From contig CAYFMP010000023.1 in NCBI GenBank assembly GCA_964344215.1, positions 1-48,303 of the forward strand: a stretch of DNA of 48,303 nucleotides. Direction: 5' to 3'. The position numbers and the translations under genes were made by a program. The notes under the pieces were generated by a model, which was not told where the DNA came from, made no database searches, and saw only the letters and a list, made by a program, of their open reading frames with translations. Source of the DNA: CAYFMP01 sp964344215 (GTDB lineage Bacteria; Pseudomonadota; Alphaproteobacteria; Rhodospirillales; Casp-alpha2). Within the stretch, counting starts at the first letter, position 1. Each line of letters opens with the position of its first letter. Positions 14,452 to 23,161 of the stretch are shown one piece after another.

Positions 14452-15792
14452 TCAATCGGCCAGCGGTATATCGAACCTCTTCAACATCTTCCTCTGGCGC
14501 TTGGCCAGCGCTGTCTCGTCGAAATCGTCGATGAGGTCATGGAACAGCCGGTGCCAGTTGATCTCCGCCTTGAGATGGGTAAAGACGCTGCCGAGGCCGA
14601 TGGCCGAACGGTCCATAAGGACGAATTCGCGCGGCGGTGCGACGCCACCGACCTCGCGAAGCTCTCGGTGTACTTTGGCGGCGACACCGGCCCCATACAT
14701 TACGCTGCCGCCCTCTTGAATCGGCATCACCCGGTCTTCCAAAAGTGGTGCGTACAGGAACCTGGCCCATTGGTTGAGAATGTCGATGACGTGGCGGTCG
14801 AGGCTATCGAATCCCCAGGTTTCGTAGGCACGAACGGCGAGTGCTTCGTCATCCTCCCGAAGGGCTCGGTAGAGATCGATGACGGCGCGTACGAAACTCG
14901 GCTTGAAAACCCGGATACAGCCAAAATCCATAAGGTTGATGGAGCCCTCCGGGCGGACCGTGTAGTTGCCGAGGTGGGGGTCGCCGTGGATGACGCCATA
15001 TCCGTACAGCGGCAAATACCAGGCCCGGAACATATTGTGGGCGACCGTGTTGCGCATGTCCTGATGATGGTCGACGAAATCCAACAGCGGGGCGCCGTCG
15101 AGCCAGGTCATGGAGAGTAGCCGGCCGGTCGATAGCTCGGTCCGAGGCTCCGGAACGTGCACGCCCGGCTCGTCCTTGAGGATTTCTCCGTAGAGCCGAA
15201 GGTTGCGGGCCTCGCGGTCGTAGTCCAGCTCCTCGTGCAGTCGGGCCGACAGCTCGTCATGAATGTTCGACGGGTCGATCGCCTTGTCGTAGCGGCGGTA
15301 GATGGCGAAGGCCAGTTTCAGCTGCCTGAGGTCGGCCTCCACCGCCGAAGTCATGTCCGGATACTGGATCTTGCAGGCCAACCGTTGATCGTCATGGGCG
15401 ACGGCTCGGTGAACCTGGCCCAGCGAAGCCGCCGCTGCCGCCTGAGTCTCGAAGGACTTGAAGTGCGATTGCCAATCGGCTCCGAGTTCCCCCATCATCC
15501 GGCGCTTGACGAAGGCCCAGCCCATCGACGGCGCGTTGGTCTGCAACTTGGCTAACTCGGCGACGTAGTCGTCGGGCAGGACGTCGGGCACGGTGGCAAG
15601 GATTTGCGCATCCTTAATCAGCGGCCCCTTGAGACTGCCGAGGACAGCCTGCAGTTCGGCTGCGTGTTCGCCATAATCGAGGGGAATGCCTAAGAACCGG
15701 CCACCGGCCAGCTTGGCCGCCATACCACCGGCCGCGGCACCGACTTTGGCGTAGCGCTTGACCCGACCGCTGAGGCGGTTGTCGTCGTTCAT
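14452..15792 (-). CDS. ABC1/UbiB (AarF)-family atypical kinase
   Basis: This is a 446-residue member of the ABC1 family, whose best-known members (UbiB, COQ8/ADCK3) support ubiquinone biosynthesis with ATPase activity. Motifs in order: KDAQ (60-63) at the place of the family KxGQ, AAAASLGQVHRA (the Ala-rich loop replacing the kinase Gly loop), CKIQYPDM (catalytic Lys), the HEELDYDREARN ExD motif, VIHGDPHLGNY (catalytic loop) and NLMDFG (metal-binding Asp). It lacks the C-terminal membrane helices typical of UbiB, so it is a soluble paralogue rather than certain UbiB. GGAG precedes the ATG. It lies between the cyclase-like gene and the oligopeptidase, all on the same strand. Confidence 0.88.
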   Translation of the reverse strand: MNDDNRLSGRVKRYAKVGAAAGGMAAKLAGGRFLGIPLDYGEHAAELQAVLGSLKGPLIKDAQILATVPDVLPDDYVAELAKLQTNAPSMGWAFVKRRMMGELGADWQSHFKSFETQAAAAASLGQVHRAVAHDDQRLACKIQYPDMTSAVEADLRQLKLAFAIYRRYDKAIDPSNIHDELSARLHEELDYDREARNLRLYGEILKDEPGVHVPEPRTELSTGRLLSMTWLDGAPLLDFVDHHQDMRNTVAHNMFRAWYLPLYGYGVIHGDPHLGNYTVRPEGSINLMDFGCIRVFKPSFVRAVIDLYRALREDDEALAVRAYETWGFDSLDRHVIDILNQWARFLYAPLLEDRVMPIQEGGSVMYGAGVAAKVHRELREVGGVAPPREFVLMDRSAIGLGSVFTHLKAEINWHRLFHDLIDDFDETALAKRQRKMLKRFDIPLAD

Positions 15793-15822
15793 GCACTCCT
15801 CTTCCCTGGTTCGGGTACCAGG

Positions 15823-17604
15823 TTAAAGCGCCGCTTCCAGTTCGTCGACGAATCCCGAAACGACGCTCAGCCCCCGTTTCCAAAAATCGGGTTCGGAAGC
15901 ATCCAACCCGAAAGGTGCGAGCAGTTCCTTGTGACGAAGCGTGCCGCCGGCCCGGAGCATATCGAGATACTTGGCCTGGAAGCCTTCGTGGCCGGCACGA
16001 AAGACGTCGTACAGCGAATTGACCAGGCAATCTCCGAACGCATAGGCGTAGACGTAAAACGGCGCGTGGATGAAGTGCGGAATGTAGGCCCAAAACACCT
16101 TATAACCGTCGTCGTAGACGAAAGCCGGCCCCAAGCTTTCCTTTTGCACGTCCATCCAGATGTCGCCCAGTTTCTCGGCGCTCACCTCGCCGGCGCGGCG
16201 TTCCGAGTGAAGGCGGCGCTCGAACTCGTGAAAAGCGATCTGTCGGATGACCGTGTTGATCATGTCCTCTACCTTGCCGGCCAACAGGATACGGCGCCTC
16301 CGGGCGTCGGTTTCACCGTCGAGCATCGCCCGGAAGGTCAACATTTCGCCGAATACCGAGGCCGTCTCGGCCAGAGTCAGCGGAGTGTCGGCCATGAGCA
16401 CGCCCTGCTCGGCGGCCAGGACCTGATGAACGCCGTGCCCGAGTTCGTGAGCCAGCGTCATCACGTCGCGTGCCTTGCCGTGGTAATTGAGCAGAACGTA
16501 AGGATGCACGGAAGGCACAGTCGAGTGCGAGAACGCGCCGGGGCTTTTGCCGGGCCGTGGCGGCGCATCGATCCATGCCTCATCGAAGAAGCGTTTGGCG
16601 ATCTCCGCCATCTCAGGCGCGAAGGCGCCGTAAGCATCGAGCACCGTCCGCTCGGCCTCGTCCCAGCCGTAGGCGCGGTCGCCGTCTTCGGGCAGAGGCG
16701 CACTGCGGTCCCAGGTATGGAGTTTGTCGACCCCCATCCACGCCGCTTTCAGCCGGTAGTAGCGGTGCGAGATATCGGCGTAGGCGTCCCTGACCGAACC
16801 GACCAACGCCTCGACCACATCGTCCTCGATGAGGTTGGCGAGATTGCGCGATGACACAGGCTCGGTGTAGTTACGCCACTGATCCTCGATCTCCTTGTCC
16901 TTGGCCAGTGTATTGGTGATCAGGGTCAAGGGCCGGAGACGCTGTTCCAATCCCTGGCTTAGCGCCACCGCCGCCGCTTCGCGGACAGCTCCGTTGCCGT
17001 CGGTCAGCAGGTTCAAGGTATCGGACAGGGTCTTATCGTCGCCATCGACGGTGAACCGGGCATCGGACATGATCTCGTTGAACAGTCTCACCCAGGCGGT
17101 GCGTCCGGCGACGGCCTTCTCGTGCAGTATCTTCTCCAGATCGTCCGAAAGCTGGTGCGGACGGAAAATGCGGGTATCGCGGACCCACGGCGCATAGCGT
17201 GCGGCCGCCGGGTCTTTCAACTGGCGTGCCAACACTGTGTCGTCGAGCCGGTTGAGTTCCAGCGTGAAGAACAGGATATCGGTGGTGATGTCGGTGATTC
17301 GCTCGCGCGTCGTTTGGCAGAAGCGTCCGATCTCCGCATCGCTAACGTCGCCGGACCTGAGCAGCATGGAATAACTCATGATCCGGCCGATTCGCTCTGT
17401 AATCGCCTCGAAGGCCCCGATGGCCTTGCCCAGACCGGCACCTTCGAGCCCAGCCAGCTCTCCCTCATACGCTTCGCGGAAAGCCTTGGCATCGGCCGCA
17501 ATTCTCTCCAAGTCGTCGGCCAACTCGGCCGATTCCGGACCTGAATAGAGGTCGTCAAGGTTCCATACGGGCAGGTTGTCGGCGATGCGTTCGGCGTCGG
17601 GCAT
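15823..17604 (-). CDS. pepF: M3-family oligoendopeptidase F-like metallopeptidase
   Basis: This is a cytoplasmic zinc peptidase that degrades short oligopeptides. The zinc motif TLAHELGHGVHQVL supplies the HExxH pair (HELGH), and the third ligand is probably in TLAETASVFGEMLTF, about 25 residues on. Further M3 features are VPSVHPYVLLNYHGKARDVM and, near the C-terminus, FWAYIPHFIHAPFYVYAYAF. The length of 593 aa is normal for pepF. AAGGA lies five bases before the ATG. It is divergent from the acyl-CoA ligase, with 100 bp between, and is probably transcribed with the ABC1 gene 30 bp downstream. Confidence 0.93.
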   Translation of the reverse strand: MPDAERIADNLPVWNLDDLYSGPESAELADDLERIAADAKAFREAYEGELAGLEGAGLGKAIGAFEAITERIGRIMSYSMLLRSGDVSDAEIGRFCQTTRERITDITTDILFFTLELNRLDDTVLARQLKDPAAARYAPWVRDTRIFRPHQLSDDLEKILHEKAVAGRTAWVRLFNEIMSDARFTVDGDDKTLSDTLNLLTDGNGAVREAAAVALSQGLEQRLRPLTLITNTLAKDKEIEDQWRNYTEPVSSRNLANLIEDDVVEALVGSVRDAYADISHRYYRLKAAWMGVDKLHTWDRSAPLPEDGDRAYGWDEAERTVLDAYGAFAPEMAEIAKRFFDEAWIDAPPRPGKSPGAFSHSTVPSVHPYVLLNYHGKARDVMTLAHELGHGVHQVLAAEQGVLMADTPLTLAETASVFGEMLTFRAMLDGETDARRRRILLAGKVEDMINTVIRQIAFHEFERRLHSERRAGEVSAEKLGDIWMDVQKESLGPAFVYDDGYKVFWAYIPHFIHAPFYVYAYAFGDCLVNSLYDVFRAGHEGFQAKYLDMLRAGGTLRHKELLAPFGLDASEPDFWKRGLSVVSGFVDELEAAL

Positions 17605-17704
17605 GAGGCTTCCTTCCGTTTACCCGCCATATAAGCCCGGAGATGCATTGCCGCAACGACAATGATAGGCTCCAGTCAAACGAATTCAGGGGAAAAATGG
17701 ATAC

Positions 17705-19498
17705 ATGACCGAGCCGGCCTGGCCCAATTTGGCGGCGATGTTTTTCGAACAGGCGGCGCGTCTGGGCGACAAGCCTTTCCTGTGGGCTAAGCGCGACGGC
17801 GCCTACCGGCCGCTCAGTTGGGGCGATGTGGCGGCCCGCGTCACCCCTCTGGCCCGCGGTCTCAAGGGTCTGGGCGTTGGCCCTGGCGACCGGATTGTCC
17901 TGGTCTCGGAGAACCGCCCGGCCTGGATGGTGGCGGACTTGGCGATAATGGCTATCGGCGCCATTTCGGTGCCCGCCTATACCACCAATACCGAGGACGA
18001 TCATCTCCATGTTCTCAACGACTCGGGGGCCTGTGGCGCCATAGTTTCGACGGCGCGGCTGGCCGACCGCCTGATTCCCGCCGCCGTCCAGGCACCCGAA
18101 GCCGAGTTCGTCGTCAGCATGGAGCCGCCGGCTTCGGTTCCGGCCCAGAACCTACGGATCGAATCTCTCGACCGGCTGATCGAGATCGGCCAGGCGGGCC
18201 ACGACAACGTCGTCAAGGTGGCTCAGGATTGGGCGCATGACGACGCCGCCTGCATCATCTACACGTCGGGTACCGGCGGCCTGCCGAAAGGGGTCGTGCT
18301 CTCACATCGCAATCTGTTTCACAATTGCGAAGGTGCAACGGAAGCGCTCGAGGAGATCGGTCTCGAAGACGAGGTGTTCCTCTCGTTCCTGCCTTTGTCG
18401 CATTCCTACGAACACATGGCCGGCCATTTCTTCCCGATGACCATCGGCGCCCAGATTTATTACGCTGAAGGAGTCGAAACCCTGGCCACCAACATGACCG
18501 AGGCACGTCCCACCATCATGACTGCGGTACCGCGGCTTTATGAAACCATGCACCAGCGTATCATCCGCGGGGTCAAGAAAGCCGGCGGAACCAAGGAAAG
18601 GATGTTCATGCGGGCCGTCGAACTCGGCCGTAGGGCTTACGAGGAAGGCGACACCAGCGGGTTCTCCTTTACCGAGCGGATGCAAGACGCGGTCCTCGAC
18701 AAGCTGGTTCGAGACAAGGTCCGCAAGCGTTTCGGCGGGCGACTGAAAGCTCTTGTCTCGGGCGGCGCACCCCTTAACCCGGAGATCGGCATGTTCTTTA
18801 CAGCGCTCGGACTGCGCCTCCTACAAGGCTATGGTCAGACCGAGACGGCGCCGCTGATCAGCGTCAATCGACCGTCTCACATCAAGCTCCACACGGTCGG
18901 TCCGCCAGTTAAGAATACCGAGGTCAATATCGCGCCGGATGGAGAAATCCTCGCCCGCGGCGACCTTGTGATGCTTGGTTATTGGAGGAATCCCGAAGCA
19001 ACAGCCGAAACCGTCCGCGACGGCTGGGTCCATACCGGTGATGTCGGTCACTTCGACGAAGACGGCCATCTGGTTATCACCGACCGCAAGAAGGACATCA
19101 TAGTCAATTCCGGCGGTGACAATATTGCGCCGCAACGCATTGAGGGAATTCTCACTGTCGAACCGGAGATTGCCCAGGCCGTAGTGTTCGGAGACAAACG
19201 CCCGCACTTGGTCGGCCTTTTTGTTCCCGACGCCGAATGGCTCGCCGATTGGGCCGGCGGAAACAATAAGCCGACGGCTCTGGAGGAGTTGGCCGACGAC
19301 TCCGACCTCCACAGGGCGCTTGGTGCGATCGTCGACAGGGTCAATACGAAGCTCTCCAACATTGAGAAGATTCGCCGCTTCGTCATCGCCAGCGAACCCT
19401 TTTCCATCGAAAATGGATTGATGACCCCGACCATGAAAGCGCGGCGTCACAAGATTGAGGAAGTCTACGGCGGAGCGCTCGAAGCGCTCTACGGGTGA
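17705..19498 (+). CDS. Long-chain acyl-CoA ligase-like AMP-forming synthetase
   Basis: This is a 597-residue adenylate-forming enzyme that activates a fatty or other carboxylic acid to its CoA thioester via an acyl-AMP. The P-loop reads YTSGTGGLPKGVVLSHRN, with Gly in place of the usual second Thr. The A5 motif is GYGQTETAPLISVN. Further motifs are GYWRNPEATAE, DGWVHTGDVGHFDEDGHL and ITDRKKDIIVNSGGDNIAP. The C-terminus has NGLMTPTMKARR, containing the region of the catalytic Lys. Sequence style fits long-chain FadD15/FAA-type ligases. The last 48 bases are nearly repeated 937 bp downstream (20388-20435). Confidence 0.92.
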   Translation: MTEPAWPNLAAMFFEQAARLGDKPFLWAKRDGAYRPLSWGDVAARVTPLARGLKGLGVGPGDRIVLVSENRPAWMVADLAIMAIGAISVPAYTTNTEDDHLHVLNDSGACGAIVSTARLADRLIPAAVQAPEAEFVVSMEPPASVPAQNLRIESLDRLIEIGQAGHDNVVKVAQDWAHDDAACIIYTSGTGGLPKGVVLSHRNLFHNCEGATEALEEIGLEDEVFLSFLPLSHSYEHMAGHFFPMTIGAQIYYAEGVETLATNMTEARPTIMTAVPRLYETMHQRIIRGVKKAGGTKERMFMRAVELGRRAYEEGDTSGFSFTERMQDAVLDKLVRDKVRKRFGGRLKALVSGGAPLNPEIGMFFTALGLRLLQGYGQTETAPLISVNRPSHIKLHTVGPPVKNTEVNIAPDGEILARGDLVMLGYWRNPEATAETVRDGWVHTGDVGHFDEDGHLVITDRKKDIIVNSGGDNIAPQRIEGILTVEPEIAQAVVFGDKRPHLVGLFVPDAEWLADWAGGNNKPTALEELADDSDLHRALGAIVDRVNTKLSNIEKIRRFVIASEPFSIENGLMTPTMKARRHKIEEVYGGALEALYG

Positions 19499-19569
19499 TT
19501 GACCAAAAGGAATCGGTTGATTCCGTTGCCTTTTCTGACTATTTTTCAGGTGTGATCAGGAGAAGTTCC

Positions 19570-19605
19570 ATGCGCGCCAGAGGCCCTGTTCTTCCTCTCT
19601 ATTAA
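19570..19605 (+). CDS. Possible 11-codon leader peptide
   Basis: ATG 19570 opens MRARGPVLPLY and a TAA stop. It is preceded by AGGAG at the ideal seven bases, stronger than the site of many real genes nearby. No plus-strand gene follows it directly, so it would be an orphan leader left from rearrangement, or chance. The rest of 19499-19728 shows no other gene. Confidence 0.2.
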   Translation: MRARGPVLPLY

Positions 19606-19728
19606 TTGCATCGGCCGGTTAGACCGACAGACAGAACGGCGCGTCTGAGCCTAACTTTTCTTCGACTCCGTCTTCGCTGCTGGCCGAAAGCGGCAGTTCA
19701 GAATCGTCGGCTCACCTCTCCGGCGGTT

Positions 19729-20280
19729 TCACCTTCGACACAGTGACGAAAGAACGCCGCGGTTCGATTCCGCTATTCGCCTTTCTAGAACAGCCAGGGC
19801 TTCGCCGCCTTTTTCGACATAGGATTCAAGCATCTCCGAAACCAGGCGAAGTCCCGTGCCCCGCCGATCAACGGAGAGGGCCGCGAATCCTTGTGATCCT
19901 AGGTCTTCGAAGGCCGTATGGGTGGCGCGGTCCCAACGGTAGAAATCCACCACGGACTTGACGACATCGGGCGGAAGCAACGGCAGATCGACTCCGACGA
20001 TATCGAATACAGGAACCGAATAGTTTTCGATGGTCAGGTGCGGGACGAATTCGTTGTCCTCTTCCATCTTTCGACACAACGCACCGACATCGAACATCGA
20101 AAACGATCTCTCGGCCAACTCCCGTTTGTTGGAGATCTCGGCATGCAGCGCCACCATGACCCTTTGGCGTCGCCGGTGTTCGGCGCGCCAATCGGTGATG
20201 ATCTTGATGATCCATGTGAGGACGGCCACCGACAGGGCACCGGTTGCGCCGGCCGCAGCCTTGGCGATAATCGAGTCCAT
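19729..20280 (-). CDS. Small membrane-anchored protein of unknown function (183 aa)
   Basis: I do not recognise the family. The N-terminus has one membrane helix (GALSVAVLTWIIKIITDW) followed by a basic stretch RAEHRRRQRV, predicting an N-terminal anchor with the bulk in the cytoplasm. The soluble part has an α-helical MVALHAEISNKRELAERSF segment, then a Leu/Pro/Val-rich region with PVFDIVGVDLPLLPPDVVKS and a helical C-terminus. It lies inside the segment bounded by the two acyl-CoA ligase 3' ends, so it may have arrived with, or been exposed by, that rearrangement. Confidence 0.6.
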   Translation of the reverse strand: MDSIIAKAAAGATGALSVAVLTWIIKIITDWRAEHRRRQRVMVALHAEISNKRELAERSFSMFDVGALCRKMEEDNEFVPHLTIENYSVPVFDIVGVDLPLLPPDVVKSVVDFYRWDRATHTAFEDLGSQGFAALSVDRRGTGLRLVSEMLESYVEKGGEALAVLERRIAESNRGVLSSLCRR

Positions 20281-20381
20281 GGCATGACCTGCTCCAAATA
20301 CGGCCTATACGGGAAATCATAGTGGCGATCAATCCCCCTACAAAGCCAAATCACTTCACGCCTCACCGCGGGTCAACCAAC

Positions 20382-20435
20382 CGCCGTAAGATTGAGGAAG
20401 TTTTCGGCGGAGCGCTCGAAGCGCTCTATGGCTAA
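20382..20435 (+). pseudogene. Remnant of the 3' end of a second acyl-CoA ligase gene
   Basis: Read in frame this is RRKIEEVFGGALEALYG followed by TAA, the same ending as the intact ligase at 17705-19498 (KIEEVYGGALEALYG, then TGA). Over the last 48 bases 43 are identical. The five differences are three synonymous third positions, one Tyr/Phe change and a TGA/TAA stop swap. That pattern indicates both copies evolved as coding sequence, so this is the stump of a former paralogue rather than a fresh duplication. Upstream of 20382 the similarity ends. Confidence 0.72.
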
Positions 20436-20449
20436 GGGGCGTTGGCGTT

Positions 20450-21361
20450 CTATGCTGCCCAACCTATCCAGCGGGGCTTGAAGTTGGCGATGGCGATTCC
20501 GGCCAGGATGGTGGCCAAGGCCAAGAGCTCCTGCGTGCTGACGGTCTCGGACAGCAAGACCACGCCCCAGACGACGCCAAGGGCTGGAATCATGTAGTTG
20601 ATGACGGCGATGAACGACGCCCCCCTTGCCGCCACCAGAGCGAACAGAATAAGCGTTGCAAGGGCGGTCGGCAGCAGCCCGAGATAAGCCGCCGCCAGCC
20701 AGGCGATTGGCTCGGGCGAAAGCAGCCAGGGTTCGTCCATGACCAGTGCCACCGGGATGATTTGCAGTGTGGCGCAGATCATCACCGCGCATGCCCGGCC
20801 CAACAACGAGGCTTCCGGCACGTTGCGAGTCAGGATAGCGGCCACCGCATAACATAACGCGCCGCCGGCAACCGCCAATTCGCGCCAAATCTCGTCGCCG
20901 AGGCCTTCCATCGCGCCCCGTCCGACCAGGATGATCACGCCCAGAAAGCCGACCGCAATGCCGACCGTTCTCGACATGGTCAAGTGGTCGCCTTCAGTGA
21001 AAAAATGAGCCAGCAGGATGGTGGCGAGCGGCATCACCGACATAAGGATGGCGGCGAGACCGCTATCTATCTGCACCTCTCCCCAACCAATCAGAAAGAA
21101 AGGCAGGCCGTTGCCCATGACCCCGATGAAAAAACAATAGACCCAAACCTGCCCGGAACGCGGCAGGTGCTCCCCCTTCAGAAGAAGCACGCCGTAGAGG
21201 ACGGCGGCGGCGAGAAGAATGCGAATGGCGGTCAGGGAGATCGGCGGCAAGGTGGCGACCGCGACCTTGATGGCCATGAACGACGAACTCCAGATCAATG
21301 CCAGAACAAGTAGCATTGCATAATGGCGAAACGGAATGGGCGCGCTCCCGGCAACCGACAT
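20450..21361 (-). CDS. EamA/DMT-family transporter
   Basis: This is a 303-residue inner-membrane protein with about ten membrane helices and two EamA repeats: LLVLALIWSSSFMAIKVAVA near the start and the second repeat from GDEIWRELAVAGGALCYAVA onward. It is the distal gene of a minus-strand run (22421, 21379, 20450), 17 bp after the epimerase gene, so it may be co-transcribed. It is not closely similar to the other EamA protein at 12241. Substrate unknown. Confidence 0.9.
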   Translation of the reverse strand: MSVAGSAPIPFRHYAMLLVLALIWSSSFMAIKVAVATLPPISLTAIRILLAAAVLYGVLLLKGEHLPRSGQVWVYCFFIGVMGNGLPFFLIGWGEVQIDSGLAAILMSVMPLATILLAHFFTEGDHLTMSRTVGIAVGFLGVIILVGRGAMEGLGDEIWRELAVAGGALCYAVAAILTRNVPEASLLGRACAVMICATLQIIPVALVMDEPWLLSPEPIAWLAAAYLGLLPTALATLILFALVAARGASFIAVINYMIPALGVVWGVVLLSETVSTQELLALATILAGIAIANFKPRWIGWAA

Positions 21362-21378
21362 GACGGTAACCGGCGCCC

Positions 21379-22359
21379 TCAGGCGCCGTAGAAATCCCTG
21401 TACCAGGCCACCAGTTTCGGCAGTCCTTCGTCGATGGCGGTCTTCGGCTCGAACCCGAAGTCGCGCCGGGTATCGTCGATATCGGCGTAGGTCTCCGGAA
21501 CGTCGCCGGTTTGCATGGGCAGGAAATCTATCTGCGCTTTCTCGCCAAGCGCTTCTTCGAGAACCGATATGAACCGCATCAGCGGTTCGGACCGGTGGTT
21601 GCCGATGTTGTAAACCTTGAACGGCGCGCTCTCGCCGCCGTCGATCGGCGGGTTGTCGAGGCAGGCGACGACTCCGGCGACGATATCGTCGATATAGGTG
21701 AAGTCACGGCGCATGTCGCCGTTGTTGAAGACCGGAATGGGCTGGCCGGCCAGGATCTTGCGGATGAAGATGAAGGCGGCCATGTCCGGTCGTCCCCAAG
21801 GACCGTAGACCGTGAAAAAGCGCAGGCCCGTCAATGGCATCCGGTAGATATGAGCAAAGGAATGGGCCAGCATCTCGCCCGCCTTCTTGGTGGCGGCATA
21901 CAGCGATAACGGCGTATCGGTGCGGTCGGCGACCGAAAACGGCAGCTTGGTGTTGGCTCCGTATACGGAAGACGAGGATGCGAAAACGAAATGCCTGAGC
22001 CCCTCCAGTTGCCGGCAGGCGTCGAGCAGGACCAACTGACCCTCGACATTGGATTGGGTATAGGCATAGGGATTCTCCAGCGAGTAGCGGACGCCGGCCT
22101 GCGCCGCCAAGTGGACGACGCCGGAGATATCGGGATGGTCACCGAGCAACGCCGTGATCGCCTGCCTGTCGCCGATATCTGCGCGGACAAAGGAGAACTC
22201 GTCATGTCGCTTCAAGATGTCGAGGCGCGCCTCTTTCAGAGACACGTCGTAGTAGTCGTTGAGGTTGTCGACCCCGACGACGCGATCGCCTCGCGCCAAC
22301 AGCGCCAGCGATGTATGGAATCCGATGAAACCGGCGGCGCCGGTGACGAGAACAGTCAT
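21379..22359 (-). CDS. NAD-dependent sugar epimerase, UDP-glucuronate 4-epimerase-like
   Basis: This extended short-chain dehydrogenase/reductase would interconvert UDP-glucuronate and UDP-galacturonate, supplying capsule or LPS sugars. It shows the cofactor motif TGAAGFIGFHTSLALLARG, VDNLNDYYDVSLKEARL typical of the UDP-glucuronate epimerase group, the catalytic SLYAATKKAGE (Y-x3-K) with upstream SSSSVYGANTKLPF, and TGLRFFTVYGPWGRPDMA. 326 aa is normal. Just at its stop codon there is a CGGCGCC-CTCA-GGCGCCG hairpin (21371-21388) with no T run. No other polysaccharide genes are visible here. Confidence 0.88.
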   Translation of the reverse strand: MTVLVTGAAGFIGFHTSLALLARGDRVVGVDNLNDYYDVSLKEARLDILKRHDEFSFVRADIGDRQAITALLGDHPDISGVVHLAAQAGVRYSLENPYAYTQSNVEGQLVLLDACRQLEGLRHFVFASSSSVYGANTKLPFSVADRTDTPLSLYAATKKAGEMLAHSFAHIYRMPLTGLRFFTVYGPWGRPDMAAFIFIRKILAGQPIPVFNNGDMRRDFTYIDDIVAGVVACLDNPPIDGGESAPFKVYNIGNHRSEPLMRFISVLEEALGEKAQIDFLPMQTGDVPETYADIDDTRRDFGFEPKTAIDEGLPKLVAWYRDFYGA

Positions 22360-22420
22360 GGGTTCGGGTGTTTGTTTGCGTATCGCATCCCTATACCCGC
22401 TCGGCCGGGAAAAAGCACCG

Positions 22421-23026
22421 TCAGATTTCTCCGAGCACGCGATTGGCGGCTGAAGCGATCATCGGTTCCAGCCGTTCGGAAATGATCCGGACATCCTGTT
22501 GCAGCTTTTCGAGAGAGCACTCATCATCGTCGAAGATATCCGGACGCAACGAGAAGGTGGTGTCTGGATTGTCGACGTCGGAAAACGTTACGCGGACCCG
22601 CCACGGCACATGCGTGGCGCGGTCGGCCTGCAATTGGGCCAGCACGTCCGACAGCAGGCGGACATGGACGACGGACGAGCAATAGAACCACACCCGGGGC
22701 ACCTTCCAAAGATCTCCTTTCGGCCCCAAATGACCCTCGCAGGACCAACAGGGCTTGAACATATCAAAGCGGTTCAACTCGTAGACCAGCGGCGCGATTC
22801 CTTCTTCGATAGGCATCGAAGGATCGCTGGTCAGAACCGCCGGGATATGCTCGCAGTCTCGCGAACAGTCGCAGGCGCAGTCGGTCTTACCGCACTTCGG
22901 ACAAACGGATTGACACGCCGCTCCGCAGACCCGTCCCCCGGGTGCTGTCCATTGGCGGACGTTGTTCAGTTCGTCTTGAACGTTCTTTCGTCGGTCGTGG
23001 ACGTTTTGACGTCGCTCAATGCGCAT
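22421..23026 (-). CDS. Cysteine-rich protein of unknown function (201 aa)
   Basis: I cannot name the family. An N-terminal Cys cluster (CGAACQSVCPKCGKTDCACD and CSRDCEH, residues about 34-60) looks like a zinc- or iron-sulfur-binding region. It is followed by EEGIAPLVYELNRFDMFKPC and WSCEGHLG, then a mixed α/β region with RPDIFDDDECSLEKL and a helical C-terminus. The first 25 residues carry a repeated NVhD/NVqDELNNV pattern. No signal peptide. There is no clear ribosome site before ATG 23026, so the start could be later. It is divergent from the dioxygenase-like gene, with 135 AT-richer bp in between, and upstream of the epimerase. Confidence 0.6.
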   Translation of the reverse strand: MRIERRQNVHDRRKNVQDELNNVRQWTAPGGRVCGAACQSVCPKCGKTDCACDCSRDCEHIPAVLTSDPSMPIEEGIAPLVYELNRFDMFKPCWSCEGHLGPKGDLWKVPRVWFYCSSVVHVRLLSDVLAQLQADRATHVPWRVRVTFSDVDNPDTTFSLRPDIFDDDECSLEKLQQDVRIISERLEPMIASAANRVLGEI

Positions 23027-23161
23027 ATTGCGTTCGACCCTTAGGGTTCCGAGAAATACGAATGGTTATCGTCGCCTCGAGGCATCATATATTCTGGCAG
23101 CCTGTTTCGGGACTGCATAAAATAGCATACAATTTAATGCGATGACCAAATATCTCGGAAA

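Noticed and set aside
19451..20435. Direct repeats as attachment sites of an integrated element
   Set aside because: The two copies differ mainly at synonymous positions and no integrase is present, so a decayed coding paralogue explains them better.
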